Assembly (NCBI RefSeq): GCF_003991905.1
Contig: NZ_RSCL01000018.1
Coordinates: forward strand, 179,017-243,016
Length of the DNA stretch: 64,000 bases
Direction of reading: 5' to 3'
Origin: Dulcicalothrix desertica PCC 7102
GTDB lineage: Bacteria > Cyanobacteriota > Cyanobacteriia > Cyanobacteriales > Nostocaceae
Shown: in pieces, positions 36,864 to 46,717 of the stretch
How the letters are laid out: each line of letters starts with the position of its first letter
Numbering within the stretch: position 1 is the stretch's first letter
Program-made: the position numbers and the translations under genes
The notes under the pieces: model-generated
What the model saw: only the letters and a program-made list of their open reading frames with translations
Database searches by the model: none
What the model was told of the DNA's origin: nothing

Positions 36864-37379
36864 ATGGGACTTTTCGACCAAATCCTCGGTGCAGTTGCCA
36901 ACCCAAATCAGCAAGGCAGTATGAGTCAACTTGGCGGTATTATAAACGCAGTGCAACAAATGAGCGGGAATGCTGGCACTGACTCTTCAACAATGCAAGC
37001 AATAATGTCGATTGTTGGTGGTCAGGTTCGTTCAGCATTGCAAAATAAGCAAGCAAACGAAGGTTCAGATGCAGTCCAAAATATTGTAAGTCAATTTGCC
37101 GGAACTTCTCCTAACCCTAATGCTGTATCATCTCTGTTTTCAGCCGGAATGCAACAACAAGTTGCCCAAATGGCATCACAGCGCACAGGTGTAGACGCAA
37201 ATATGATTCAACAAATGTTACCAATGATTGTACCAGTGGTACTTAACTTTTTACAATCAGGCGCCAGTACTGCTGGTGGTGGTAACTCAGTTCTCAGTAC
37301 TTTTCTAGACTCAGATGGAGACGGTGACGTTGACATAGCAGACGCAATGCGAATGGCAAGCCAATATATGGGAAGATAA
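36864..37379 (+). CDS. DUF937-like protein with Ca2+-binding tail
   Basis: The 171-residue protein starts MGLFDQILGAV, typical of DUF937, and is low in complexity (Gln/Ser/Ala-rich). Near the end DSDGDGDVDIADA (about 150-162) is an EF-hand/dockerin-like calcium loop. AAAGGAG lies eight bases upstream of the ATG. No signal peptide is visible. Function unknown. Confidence 0.75.
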   Translation: MGLFDQILGAVANPNQQGSMSQLGGIINAVQQMSGNAGTDSSTMQAIMSIVGGQVRSALQNKQANEGSDAVQNIVSQFAGTSPNPNAVSSLFSAGMQQQVAQMASQRTGVDANMIQQMLPMIVPVVLNFLQSGASTAGGGNSVLSTFLDSDGDGDVDIADAMRMASQYMGR

Positions 37380-37643
37380 TTACATTCATTTTTTGCTCTC
37401 GGCGCCTCTAATTTAGTAACTTATCTTGTCGAGGCGCCTACGCTCCCAGTTATTTCGTCATCTTCTCACTATCAAGCCGTGAGTTCTCAAAAATGAGAAA
37501 TAAGATAAATTCATATCTTAATGTATATTTTGTTTCTCATAAGATAACAATTCGATTTCGGTGACACAGTTGTAAAAAATAATGAAACGGCAACTAAGTT
37601 TACCTAGCCTGCGTCATCAGAATCATACTTATATATATTTTCT

Positions 37644-38888
37644 ATGAAACTGAAAGCTACTATTGTAACAATGGTAAGCTGCTTAACGCTGGCTATTCCC
37701 TCTACAAATCAATATACTTTTGCTTCTGCTCCAAGCCGATTATCTCAAGTGACCCCCTCATCAAGAGTTTCTGAGATACCTAAATCTGTCATCTCGCAAA
37801 TTCGGCAAGATATGGCGAAACGCTTAAACTTGAAACTAGGTGATGTGCGAGTTGTACGGGTAGACCCAAAGATATTTGATAGTTGCTTAGGTCTGCCAGA
37901 AAAGAATGAGAAATGTAAAGAAATTGCTTACACGGCTTGGGCTGTTAGAGTTGCTGGTGGTAAGCAGAGTTGGTTGTATCATGTGGTTTCATCCAAAAGT
38001 TTACGCAATAATTTTCGAGTGAATTGGTTGGAAAGTCTACCACAAAGTGTTAGGAAAAAAGCAATTAGCAATGCAACTCAACTTAGCGAGCCACCTATAG
38101 ATACAATCAAAATTATATCCGTCGAACCACGGGTTTGGAAGAATAATTGTTTGGAACTTCCCAAAACTGCTCAACGTTGTAATTCCATACAAACTCCTGG
38201 ATGGTTGATTAAGCTGAAAAACAATAAACCACATCCGAAGGAACCATTAGAGTGGGTATATCGTAGTGATTTAGACGGGAAAATACTAGAATTCGATTTA
38301 ATTGCGAGTGTTGGTAATATATCTCAGAAAACGATTGCAGATATTTTATTAAATGCAGCTAAACTTTCTCAGATTGAGCGTTCTGCTTGGAAAGTTGATA
38401 AAGTTCAAACTTTACAATGGTCTAGTTATGGTGGAAATGGTCGATCAAGACCAATACAAGGAATGGCGCCTGTGAAAGATAATGTGTTTGGTTGGAAAAT
38501 GTTGGTTTCATCTCCAAAACAACAATGGGTATATTATGTTACTAGAAATTGGGTTGAATTTGATTCTCCTCAAAGCGTACCATCCTATTTAGTTGAGGAA
38601 GCCACAAAGATGGCTGCTGCACAAACTGGTAAACCTGCTGCTAATTATAGGTTACATTGGGTACAGCATGTTACTTGGGGTGACACATGTTTGGGTATAA
38701 GTATAAATAAACCCGCTTGCCAAAAAACTTCGGTTCCTGGTTGGAGTATACAGGTAATCGGACCAGGAGAGACTGACACTTCAATGTTCATGATATTTAA
38801 TTTCCATAGCCGTTTAGATCGAGATGTGCGATTTAATGGTAGTAATCCTTGGCTTCCACCTCCAGTAGTTAATCCTGGTTTGCGATAA
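37644..38888 (+). CDS. Secreted protein with four related repeats
   Basis: The 414-residue protein has a signal peptide (1-28) and four internal repeats of about 80 residues. Repeats 1, 2 and 4 have a Cys pair 10 residues apart followed by a Trp-x-(V/I/L) strand: DSCLGLPEKNEKC, NNCLELPKTAQRC and DTCLGISINKPAC. Repeat 3 lacks the cysteines. The spacing suggests a disulfide in each repeat. It is probably periplasmic. I do not recognise a function. Its last codons overlap, antisense, the end of the WG-repeat remnant. Confidence 0.7.
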   Translation: MKLKATIVTMVSCLTLAIPSTNQYTFASAPSRLSQVTPSSRVSEIPKSVISQIRQDMAKRLNLKLGDVRVVRVDPKIFDSCLGLPEKNEKCKEIAYTAWAVRVAGGKQSWLYHVVSSKSLRNNFRVNWLESLPQSVRKKAISNATQLSEPPIDTIKIISVEPRVWKNNCLELPKTAQRCNSIQTPGWLIKLKNNKPHPKEPLEWVYRSDLDGKILEFDLIASVGNISQKTIADILLNAAKLSQIERSAWKVDKVQTLQWSSYGGNGRSRPIQGMAPVKDNVFGWKMLVSSPKQQWVYYVTRNWVEFDSPQSVPSYLVEEATKMAAAQTGKPAANYRLHWVQHVTWGDTCLGISINKPACQKTSVPGWSIQVIGPGETDTSMFMIFNFHSRLDRDVRFNGSNPWLPPPVVNPGLR

Positions 38889-39389
38889 ATACAATGAATC
38901 TAAAGGATGATTTTTCTGTAATTTAAATCGTCTGTTTCCAGCTTTAATTTGTTCACTCGTAGGGGTTTGGATAATTTCGATTAAAAATGACCAGGCGCCA
39001 TCAAACTGTGGTTTAATGACTAATTGACCAGTGTTGTTGATAAATCCCCATTTATGCCCAATCGTGACTAAAGCCAAACCATCTGAAAAATAGTAAATAT
39101 CATCAAACTGCGGTTTAACTACCAATTTACCCTTACTATTAATAAATCCCCACTTTTTCCCCACTTGGACTGCTGCTAATCCCTCCAGAAAACGCTCGAC
39201 ATCATCAAACTGTGGTTTAATTACTAAATTGCCCGTCGTGTCAATGAACCCAAACTTTTGACCTACTTGAACTTCAGCAAAACCCTCATAGAACGACGAA
39301 GCATCATTAAACTGCGGTTTAACTACTAACTTATCCGCGCGGTCTATATATCCATGAGTATTATAAAGCTCATTTCCAGAAATTGAGGA
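38814..39389 (-). pseudogene. WG-repeat protein remnant, N-terminus lost
   Basis: An open minus-strand frame encodes about four WG (KWG) repeats: GYIDRADKLVVKPQF, FGFIDTTGNLVIKPQF, WGFINSKGKLVVKPQF and WGFINNTGQLVIKPQF. No ATG/GTG/TTG start precedes the repeats; the first in-frame start is GTG at 39164, in the middle of a repeat. A hairpin repeat (39390-39412) interrupts the 5' side with a stop. Intact WG proteins usually have a signal peptide. The frame ends in a non-WG tail that overlaps the upstream gene. Confidence 0.65.
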
Positions 39390-39412
39390 GGCACAGGTGT
39401 CTCACCTGTGCC
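39390..39412. repeat. GGCACAGGTG hairpin
   Basis: GGCACAGGTG and CACCTGTGCC form a perfect 10-bp stem with a 3-base loop, followed by ACAAG. It resembles the CTTGTGG family at 9825-9891 and lies at the broken 5' edge of the WG remnant. Confidence 0.8.
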
Positions 39413-39450
39413 ACAAGAATCCTAATATATAGGAGGATTGATGGTTAGAG

Positions 39451-40005
39451 TTAATTGTTGCTTGTTTGAACGTAAGCTAGTGTTAAACTATCTTTGGCGA
39501 GGAAGTGAGCTAAATGGTAAGCTCTTTCTTCTGTCTTAAGGAGGATTTTTTCGTATAGATAGCGGGTTGCTCTGTCACCCAAACTTTCTGCTTGTGAAGC
39601 TAGGCGCCGTATTAATTGAATTATTGCTTGTTCGGCAGCTAAGTCATGCTCTACCATTTGATGGCAAGAGAAAACACCGTCAGCTTCTGGTTCAAAGCAA
39701 CATAGTCTAGCTAACTGAGTAAAGCTTGCTACAGGTACTCCACCAAGTCCATCTAACCGTTCACCGATATCATGAACGTGTTCTTGAGCAGCTTCGTAGC
39801 TTTCATTGAAGAACTCGTGCAAAGAATAAAATTCGGCACCTTCAACTACAAAGTGATGCTTTTGATACTGTAAGTACAGCGCTTGAAAGCTTGCCAATGC
39901 GATATTAAAACCTTCGCAAACAGGCTCAGTAACACTTTTATCTAATAAAACAGGATTATCGTAAACCTGACCAAAATTGCGTAAAACTGCTGGTGATGCA
40001 CTCAT
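39451..40005 (-). CDS. dpsA: Dps-type ferritin (DNA-binding protein from starved cells)
   Basis: The 184-residue protein matches cyanobacterial DpsA, which forms 12-mers that oxidise and store iron and protect DNA. The ferroxidase region holds [21 protein letters not shown] second Glu/His pair lies in QMVEHDL. Start: ATG at 40005 with ACGAGG six bases upstream. It carries extra cysteines (LCCFEPE) that are seen in some cyanobacterial Dps. Confidence 0.88.
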   Translation of the reverse strand: MSASPAVLRNFGQVYDNPVLLDKSVTEPVCEGFNIALASFQALYLQYQKHHFVVEGAEFYSLHEFFNESYEAAQEHVHDIGERLDGLGGVPVASFTQLARLCCFEPEADGVFSCHQMVEHDLAAEQAIIQLIRRLASQAESLGDRATRYLYEKILLKTEERAYHLAHFLAKDSLTLAYVQTSNN

Positions 40006-40341
40006 AGTAAACCTCGTAATTGAGTTTTTAATTTTGAAATAACTCTCTAATACCCTTTATACAATACTTTTCTAAATTTGAGGCTTTTGAAAATTTATTT
40101 TGAAACCTTACAAAGCGTAATGCAAAACTTTATTTTTAAAGAACGTAAAGAAACCGGGTTTTTAGGATTGAACATTCATAAAAACTCATTCTGTTAGGGT
40201 TGAACTTTTATTCAATAGGTATTGAGTATGATGTTAATTAGGAATTATTGAAATAAATAGTCATTAAGTAATAACACCTGGTGGTGATTATGAAGGGGAA
40301 TCACTGCGTCATAGATGTTTATAGTTAATATTGGAGATAAA

Positions 40342-41076
40342 ATGTCTGCTAATTTTGATGCACTTTGGGTTAGCGCTAGTCCCTCATTGAAATGCCTACA
40401 CATGCCTTTGCTAATAAATTTAAATCAATATAAAAGTATTGGACACTGGGAGTATTTTCAAACCGCTGATGAAGGCGCCTCAATTGATGTTGCGGTAGAT
40501 TTACTACATAAATTTCTCAAAACTAGTCGTCCAGTGCATTTAGTAGGACATGGCATAGGTGGAGTAATTGCACTAATTTTTACTCGTAAATATCCACAGT
40601 ATGTAAATTCATTAACGCTATTGGCAGTTGCAGGACAACCTGCAAATACTTGGCACGTACACTATTATCAGCAGCGTCAGTTATTCAACCTGACTCGTAC
40701 CCAAGTTTTAATCAATACAGTGTATAACTTATTTCGCGATAAACTTCCGTGCCATGCGAATAAATTAATTAATAACTTAAATAAAGATTTAGAAAATTTA
40801 CCCTTAATGCATTCAATGTACCAAAGAGAGAATTTACCCAAGGGTGGAGTATCTGTTCCATTAATGGTGTGTGGTTGCAAAACTGACCCTATCGTAAGTT
40901 ACCCTGAACTACATGACTGGGAACTATATCTGAAATTACAAGATATGCTTTGGGAGTGTCCTCAAGGTGGTCACTTCTTTCACTGCTTCTACCCTGAAAA
41001 AGTCGGCGCCAAAATTTCTAGTTTTTGGCAAAATCAAGATATACAGCTTTATCAAAAACAATTTTCGTTACCATAA
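40342..41076 (+). CDS. Alpha/beta-hydrolase fold protein without the nucleophile Ser
   Basis: The 244-residue protein (start at ATG 40342, GGAG five bases upstream; a longer frame starts at 40315) has the fold landmarks HLVGHGIGG (67-74), D in CKTDP and H in GGHFFH. The nucleophile elbow, normally G-x-S-x-G, reads G-H-G-I-G with Gly71 in place of Ser. If not a sequencing error, the protein cannot use the classical Ser-Asp-His triad and may bind a ligand or have changed chemistry. Family members include PHA/lactone-type hydrolases. Confidence 0.7.
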   Translation: MSANFDALWVSASPSLKCLHMPLLINLNQYKSIGHWEYFQTADEGASIDVAVDLLHKFLKTSRPVHLVGHGIGGVIALIFTRKYPQYVNSLTLLAVAGQPANTWHVHYYQQRQLFNLTRTQVLINTVYNLFRDKLPCHANKLINNLNKDLENLPLMHSMYQRENLPKGGVSVPLMVCGCKTDPIVSYPELHDWELYLKLQDMLWECPQGGHFFHCFYPEKVGAKISSFWQNQDIQLYQKQFSLP

Positions 41077-41130
41077 CTATGTCTCTTTGTTTTCTACCAC
41101 ACAGACGCAGAGTTCACTCCAGAAAGGAGT

Positions 41131-41736
41131 TTAGTTAGTTTTTAGTGAGAATGTACCTAGTATCTCATCAACGAAGGCGCCTTTAGATGCTTCTCCATCA
41201 GATGCAAAGTCACCGTTTTCATCTAAGCTAACGACACCAGCTGTAAAATAACACTGTAGCTGAACGGTGTTATTTTGTTTATCCTCTAAAATATTAAAGG
41301 CGCCGCTCTTAGTTCCACACTTAAATTGAGCTTGTTTAATTTGTCCTAAGTATTTAGTTTGCAATTCTTGGGTGTATGCTGATGTGGGTAAGGGAATTAA
41401 AAATTTTGACTCACTTCCTGGCATAGGTAAAGAACCCAAATAGTCACCGTAACGAGTTCGCTTTTGTTTCTTTGCTTCCCAGCAGTTAAATAAGGCTCGT
41501 TGTCCTCTCGTTTCATCGTTTATAACTTGTAAACCAAGAGTTTTAGGACGAGGACATTGTTTTTCAAAGTCTTGAACATAGATTGGGTATGTCTTACGTA
41601 AGGTTTTTAGAACTTCGTTACAACTACGTTTGCCACAGTTTCCTCGAACTACTTGTGGTTGAGGCTTTTTAGAATGAGCTTCTGAAGGTAATATTACTCC
41701 TAAAAATAATATACAAAGTAGGGCTATTTTACGCAT
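41131..41736 (-). CDS. Secreted protein of unknown function
   Basis: The 201-residue protein has an N-terminal signal peptide (1-20) and six cysteines (NCGKRSC, QCPRP, NCWEA, KCGTK, QCYF), consistent with a periplasmic disulfide-containing fold. I do not recognise the family. The stop lies 55 bases from the preceding convergent hydrolase gene. Confidence 0.6.
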   Translation of the reverse strand: MRKIALLCILFLGVILPSEAHSKKPQPQVVRGNCGKRSCNEVLKTLRKTYPIYVQDFEKQCPRPKTLGLQVINDETRGQRALFNCWEAKKQKRTRYGDYLGSLPMPGSESKFLIPLPTSAYTQELQTKYLGQIKQAQFKCGTKSGAFNILEDKQNNTVQLQCYFTAGVVSLDENGDFASDGEASKGAFVDEILGTFSLKTN

Positions 41737-41786
41737 AATTACTTAGTCTTTGTTTAAAGTTATTTTTTTTATACATTTATATTATT

Positions 41787-41805
41787 AACAGGCAAGATGC
41801 CTGTT
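41787..41805. repeat. AACAGGCA hairpin
   Basis: AACAGGCA and TGCCTGTT flank an AGA loop, followed by CCACAAG. Relative of the CTTGTGG family. Confidence 0.75.
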
Positions 41806-41938
41806 CCACAAGAGATTTTGTCAAAACTTTAATTATCTGTAGGGGAAGTAAATGTAGAGTTAGAGTAGCAGGCTGAAATTACGTATATTTACATGTATGG
41901 GCAACTAACAGCTTGGGTTTGTCCTCTATAGGAAGAAC

Positions 41939-42493
41939 ATGAGGGTCGGAATTAGATATTTAATTAGTGCAGCGTTATTTTCAATGATGGCATCAGTTAG
42001 TTATGCGGCAGAAATACGCGGAACGGTTTACTTCAATCAACCGCCGCGTCTTGTCGAAGCTGCAACTACATATAATGATGTATATGTTTGGGGCGCCACA
42101 TATTATTTTACGATTAGTGTTCCAGATAATGCCGTTGAACCTCTACAAAGGATTACACTCAACCAACGCGAAGGTGTTGATAACATTCGCTTTGACCTTA
42201 AGAAAACTTATGCTTTTGAAGGAACACGCAGCAGGGAAGGTCAAAAGTTAGGACTTTCTGATGTGACTTCTCAACGCACAGAAAGAACCGTTTCCATGAC
42301 TTTTAACCCTGCCATCCCACCAGGAAAAACTATTACAGTTGCCATGAAACCAGTGCAAAACCCTACGGTTCCTGGTGTTTATCTATTTGGTGTAACGGCA
42401 TTTCCCGCAGGAGAAAAAGCTTATGGACAATTTCTCGGATACGGGCGCCTACAGTTTTATAGTTCTGGTGATTCTGTTTTCAAATGGAGGTAG
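41939..42493 (+). CDS. DUF2808 secreted protein
   Basis: The 184-residue protein has a signal peptide (1-23, ending SYAA) and a DUF2808 domain of the cyanobacterial family (VYFNQPP...; YYFTISVPDNA; VPGVYLFGVTAFPAG). Function unknown. AGGAAGAAC precedes the ATG. Its stop overlaps the 3' end of the ExbB-type gene on the other strand by 14 bases. Confidence 0.82.
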   Translation: MRVGIRYLISAALFSMMASVSYAAEIRGTVYFNQPPRLVEAATTYNDVYVWGATYYFTISVPDNAVEPLQRITLNQREGVDNIRFDLKKTYAFEGTRSREGQKLGLSDVTSQRTERTVSMTFNPAIPPGKTITVAMKPVQNPTVPGVYLFGVTAFPAGEKAYGQFLGYGRLQFYSSGDSVFKWR

Positions 42494-43133
42494 AATTGAT
42501 TTTAAGTGGATGATTTAATGAATGCAAGTAAATTAACTCTAGTTCGCTACCAACTTTGGAAAAGTAGTCCATCTGTTGTGCGCGCAAAATCATGAAAGTC
42601 CGAAGAAATACAAATGCTGCTACCGCTAGAGATATTCCTGCACCACTAGCTATTAAAGCTTGCCCAATACCGCTTGTAACCGCCAATACACTAGTGCTAT
42701 CTGCTCCACCAGATTTAAGATTGTAGAACATGGTAATTAAACCGTTTGCAGTTCCGACGATACCACATAGAGGCGCCACAGCCGCGATGCTTTCGAGTAG
42801 TTTATCACCCCGACGCATTTCAATAAATTCTCTGTCTAAAGCAGCTAAGAGAGCGAGGTGAAATGTTTCTGGTGATGCAAATTTTAACTTGAGTGGCGCC
42901 GCAAGTACACGACCAATAGCTAAACCTTCCGAACGTTCGGCAAGAGTTAAAGCTTGGTCTAAGTCTGTTTTTGCTGCTCTGAGGACTTCATGTACCACTT
43001 GTTTTTCTTGAAAAATTAATTTAAACCAATACCATACCCGTTCTATAGCATAAGCAAAAGTTAAAACTGATAAAGCTAGCAAGGGGTACATAACAAGTCC
43101 ACCCGCTAGGAAAGCATCGAATATTCTGGTCAT
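42480..43133 (-). CDS. MotA/TolQ/ExbB family proton channel
   Basis: The 217-residue protein has three membrane segments (about 12-33, 115-140 and 160-185) and the conserved APLCGIVGTANGLITMF stretch near 118. ExbB-type channels use the proton gradient with ExbD and TonB to energise outer-membrane uptake. No exbD is adjacent. It is unresolved whether it serves Fe uptake with the feo region. Confidence 0.83.
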   Translation of the reverse strand: MTRIFDAFLAGGLVMYPLLALSVLTFAYAIERVWYWFKLIFQEKQVVHEVLRAAKTDLDQALTLAERSEGLAIGRVLAAPLKLKFASPETFHLALLAALDREFIEMRRGDKLLESIAAVAPLCGIVGTANGLITMFYNLKSGGADSTSVLAVTSGIGQALIASGAGISLAVAAFVFLRTFMILRAQQMDYFSKVGSELELIYLHSLNHPLKINSTSI

Positions 43134-43371
43134 TGCGGCTTAATTAAGTACTTTATTGTTAAAAATTACGCATACAGACCTGTAATATACCCTGTTAGTG
43201 CTAAATTGATGATTAAGAAAAGTTAATTACATCATTAATAACCATTTAAAAATTACAATGTATCAATCAGTTCTCAGTATAGACGTTTTTTATTCTTCAA
43301 GTTGCTTCTATTTAAAATCTAGCTTATTGTAAGTGCTGAAGTTAATTCGAGAATCTAACAGCATTAATAAA

Positions 43372-44169
43372 ATGTATAATAAATTGCTTTTGCACGGAAA
43401 AAGAATAATCATAACGGCGCCGCGTGTTTATGCGGTAAGGTTGTCTAGTGCGTTAATTAATCAAGGTGCTTTGCCACTGTTTATGCCAGTAATTGAAACT
43501 AGCCCTTTAGAAGATTTTACTATATTAGATGAGCATCTGAGAAAAATTAATACATATGATTCGATTGCGTTCACTAGTCGAAATGGCATTGATGCTGTTA
43601 GTAAGCGGATGCGAGAGTTAAAAATGGATACTTCATTGCTTCAGCAGATACATTTATGTGCGATAGGCAAAGATGCTGAACTTTTGGAAGCTTTAGGCGC
43701 CGAAGTAGATGTAATACCCGAAGAACCAAGTCCAACAGGTATAATTCGGGAACTGGCAAAAATATCTGATATTGAAGGTAAAAATATTTTAATTCCAGCA
43801 TCCGAAGTAATTGGCATTCCTGAACCTGATGTTATTCCGAACTTTGTAGCTGGACTAGAAAAATTGGGAATGAATGTCACTCGCGTTACTGCGTATCAAA
43901 CGCGGAGTTTGGACAAAGAGATATATAACGTTGAGTTAGAATTGATTCGTCAGGGTAAAGTGGATGTAATTGCTTTTAGTAGCAGCGCGGAGATTAGTGC
44001 TTTCTTAAATATGTGTGATGTTTCTGATTATCAAAATACCGTGATAGCTTGTTTTGGCCCATATACAGGCGCCAATGCGAGAAAATTAGGGTTAAACGTC
44101 TCTATTATTGCTGACGATTTTAGCTCTTTTGATGGATTTGCTGCTGCCATAGCTAGCCATTTTAATTAA
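43372..44169 (+). CDS. Uroporphyrinogen-III synthase family protein
   Basis: The 265-residue protein (start ATG 43372; GTG 43333 is possible) has the two-domain HemD fold: IIITAPRVYAVRLS, SIAFTSRNGIDAV, LCAIGKDAELLEALG, DVIAFSSSAEISAFL and IACFGPYTGANARKLG. HemD closes hydroxymethylbilane to uroporphyrinogen III in heme and chlorophyll synthesis. The sequence is divergent, so a HemD-like role in another pathway is possible. It lies 13 bp upstream of a 2-hydroxyacid dehydrogenase gene. Confidence 0.8.
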   Translation: MYNKLLLHGKRIIITAPRVYAVRLSSALINQGALPLFMPVIETSPLEDFTILDEHLRKINTYDSIAFTSRNGIDAVSKRMRELKMDTSLLQQIHLCAIGKDAELLEALGAEVDVIPEEPSPTGIIRELAKISDIEGKNILIPASEVIGIPEPDVIPNFVAGLEKLGMNVTRVTAYQTRSLDKEIYNVELELIRQGKVDVIAFSSSAEISAFLNMCDVSDYQNTVIACFGPYTGANARKLGLNVSIIADDFSSFDGFAAAIASHFN

Positions 44170-44182
44170 TTGCCTTTATGCC

Positions 44183-45148
44183 ATGACAAAGCCCAAAGTC
44201 TTTATTACTCGTAACCTTCCTACTAATTTAAGTATATTACAGCAGTTTGCTGACGTTGAAGTATGGCTTGAACGTCAACCTCCTGCATATGAAGTATTGC
44301 TTTCAAAAGTTAGAGGTATTGATGGTTTGTTATGTTTGTTAACAGACAAAATTGACGAACAGTTAATTGAAACTGCGACAAATCTACGTGTAATAAGTCA
44401 GATGGCAGTCGGTTATGACAATATAGATGTTGGTGCTGCTACCGCTAGAAAAATACCCGTTGGTAATACTCCTGGTGTATTAACTGATGCAACGGCTGAT
44501 TTGACTTGGGCATTGTTAATGGCATCTGCACGTCGTATCGTTGAAGCAGATAAATTTACTCACGCTCTTCGGTGGCAAACTTGGGAACCAGATTTATTAT
44601 TGGGTGCAGATATTACTGGCGCCACATTGGGGATTATTGGGTTTGGACGTATTGGTCAAGCTGTTGCTCGTCGTGCCAGCGGATTTGATATGAAAATTAT
44701 TTATACCAGTACAAAATGCTGTGATAAAGAGTTAGAAAAGAAGTTAAATGCTGAATTTGTAAGCTTTGAGACTTTACTAGAAGAATCGGATTTTGTTACA
44801 ATTCATACACCATTAACTAATGATACATATCATTTGTTCGGGAAAACGCAGTTTGAACTGATGAAACGAAGTGCTATTTTCATCAACACCGCACGCGGCA
44901 GCATTGTGAACCAAGAAGAATTATATAATGCGCTTGTAAATAAACAAATTGCAGGCGCCGCTATTGATGTCACCGACCCCGAACCGATAAAAAGCGACAG
45001 TCCATTATTAAGCCTAAATAATTTAGTTATTGCACCACATATTGGTAGCGCAAGCTACAAGACACGCCAAAAAATGGCAGATATGGCGATTGAAAATTTA
45101 ATTTCTGGGTTGAAAGGTGAGCAGTTGCCTTACCGTGTAAATGTTTGA
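44183..45148 (+). CDS. D-2-hydroxyacid dehydrogenase (glyoxylate/hydroxypyruvate reductase type)
   Basis: The 321-residue protein has a Rossmann NAD(P) motif LGIIGFGRIGQAVA and catalytic residues in NTARGSIVNQ (Arg), DPEP (Glu) and PHIGSAS (His). It resembles GhrB/GyaR-type reductases that act on glyoxylate or hydroxypyruvate, linked to photorespiratory metabolism in cyanobacteria. It follows the HemD-like gene by 13 bp. Confidence 0.87.
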   Translation: MTKPKVFITRNLPTNLSILQQFADVEVWLERQPPAYEVLLSKVRGIDGLLCLLTDKIDEQLIETATNLRVISQMAVGYDNIDVGAATARKIPVGNTPGVLTDATADLTWALLMASARRIVEADKFTHALRWQTWEPDLLLGADITGATLGIIGFGRIGQAVARRASGFDMKIIYTSTKCCDKELEKKLNAEFVSFETLLEESDFVTIHTPLTNDTYHLFGKTQFELMKRSAIFINTARGSIVNQEELYNALVNKQIAGAAIDVTDPEPIKSDSPLLSLNNLVIAPHIGSASYKTRQKMADMAIENLISGLKGEQLPYRVNV

Positions 45149-45433
45149 TTATAAGATTAGGGGCGAGTTTATCAAAATTTAGATTAATATATGAGCATAT
45201 TGTTAAGCGTTGCTAAGAAACTTTATAATTGAGGTAGCTGGCGCAAGCGATAGTGCGAACAGAATCATGGAAGCGTGTACGTGGGTGTGGAGTCGCTGTT
45301 GTTAGTGTAACTCCAAAGCAAAAATTTTTAAAATAATTGCTTCAAAGTTCACAAATAAACTATATATTAAGTAAAGATATATTGCTATTATTAGTAAAAA
45401 AACTAGATAAGTGCTTGGGAGAAAGTAACTGCT
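45149..45433. other. 285-bp spacer before hemH
   Basis: No gene or known RNA recognised. The stretch 45226-45310 is relatively G+C-rich, but no tRNA T-loop or other known RNA pattern was found. GGAG, nine bases before the hemH ATG at 45434, is the likely ribosome-binding site. Confidence 0.4.
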
Positions 45434-46603
45434 ATGGGTCGTGTAGGCGTATTACTGCTAAATCTCGGTGGTCCCGACAAGCTGGATGACGTAGGGCCAT
45501 TCTTGTACAATTTATTCTCAGATCCAGAGATTATCCGCCTACCGTTTCGTTGGCTGCAAAAACCTTTGGCATGGTTTATTGCTTCACGACGTACAAAAAC
45601 CTCACAAGAAAATTACAAACAAATTGGTGGAGGTTCACCACTGCGGCAAATAACCGAAGCTCAAGGTGAAGCTCTTAAACAAGAACTGCAAACTTTGGGG
45701 GAAGATGCTGAAATATACGTAGGAATGCGTTATTGGCATCCATATACAGAAGAAGCAGTAGCTAGTTTGACACACGATACAGAGATAGAAAAGTTAGTTA
45801 TTCTCCCCTTATACCCGCAGTTTTCCATTAGTACCAGTGGTTCTAGTTTCCGCTTACTCGAACAGATGTGGAAAACAGACCCTAAGCTTCAACAAATCGA
45901 GTATACTGTCATTGCATCTTGGTACAAGCAACCTGGATATTTGAAGGCAATGGCAGACCTGATCGCGCAAGAACTTGACCAACTGCCCAACCCCTCAGAA
46001 GCGCATATCTTTTTTAGCGCACACGGTGTACCAAAGAGTTACGTTGAAGAAGCAGGTGACCCCTACCAGCAAGAAATAGAGGAATGTACCGAATTAATAA
46101 TGCGTACCCTCAACCGTCCCAATGCTTACACGTTAGCTTATCAAAGTCGTGTAGGCCCAGTAGAATGGTTACAGCCTTATACAGAAGATGCAATTCAGGA
46201 ATTAGGCGCCAAAGGTATTCAGAATTTAGTAGTTGTACCAATTAGCTTTGTATCCGAACATATTGAAACACTCCAAGAAATCGATATAGAATATCGTGAG
46301 CTTGCAGAAGAAGCGGGAATACACAACTTCCGTCGTGTTCCAGCATTAAATACACATCCAACATTTATTCGTGCATTAGCTGACTTAGTTGTTAACGCGT
46401 TAAAATCTCCAAATCTTGACTTATCACAAGTCACGCAAATGAAGAAGCGCATCAAAATGTATCCTCAAGAACAATGGCAATGGGGAATTACAACAAGCGC
46501 AGAAGTTTGGAACGGTCGAATTGCAATGCTTGGATTTATCGCCCTGGTAGTAGAAATGATAACAGGTCGCGGTTTACTCCACTTCATCGGCATCTTACAG
46601 TAG
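45434..46603 (+). CDS. hemH: Ferrochelatase with C-terminal chlorophyll-binding (HLIP) domain
   Basis: The 389-residue protein inserts Fe2+ into protoporphyrin IX. Core motifs are LLNLGGPD at the start, [10 protein letters not shown] and [13 protein letters not shown] (catalytic His). The tail (about 345-389) is a cyanobacterial/plant-type CAB domain with [12 protein letters not shown] and a hydrophobic segment, known to regulate the enzyme and bind chlorophyll or carotenoids. GTTGGGT palindrome 46604-46621 directly follows the stop. Confidence 0.95.
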   Translation: MGRVGVLLLNLGGPDKLDDVGPFLYNLFSDPEIIRLPFRWLQKPLAWFIASRRTKTSQENYKQIGGGSPLRQITEAQGEALKQELQTLGEDAEIYVGMRYWHPYTEEAVASLTHDTEIEKLVILPLYPQFSISTSGSSFRLLEQMWKTDPKLQQIEYTVIASWYKQPGYLKAMADLIAQELDQLPNPSEAHIFFSAHGVPKSYVEEAGDPYQQEIEECTELIMRTLNRPNAYTLAYQSRVGPVEWLQPYTEDAIQELGAKGIQNLVVVPISFVSEHIETLQEIDIEYRELAEEAGIHNFRRVPALNTHPTFIRALADLVVNALKSPNLDLSQVTQMKKRIKMYPQEQWQWGITTSAEVWNGRIAMLGFIALVVEMITGRGLLHFIGILQ

Positions 46604-46621
46604 GTTGGGTGCTAACCCAAC
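46604..46621. terminator. GTTGGGT palindrome after hemH
   Basis: GTTGGGT/ACCCAAC with a 4-base loop starts at the first base after the hemH stop. It belongs to a repeat family at 9229-9256 and 22678-22702 and is a plausible terminator. Confidence 0.6.
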
Positions 46622-46634
46622 ATTAGATTAACAA

Positions 46635-46700
46635 TCTTGTGGAATGGGCATCCTTGCCCGTTCATATTATTAGGCGGGCAAGGATGCCCACCCCACAAGA
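46635..46700. repeat. CTTGTGG palindromic repeat, copy 2
   Basis: TCTTGTGGAATGGGC ... GCCCACCCCACAAGA mirrors copy 1 at 9825-9891, with the same inner GGCGGGCAAGGATGCC core. It lies between hemH and the convergent DUF4126 gene. Confidence 0.85.
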
Positions 46701-46717
46701 CAAGAGAGAAACAGTAA

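Noticed and set aside
45200..45330. Possible structured RNA or tRNA
   Set aside because: No T-loop, anticodon stem or known RNA motif could be assigned by eye.
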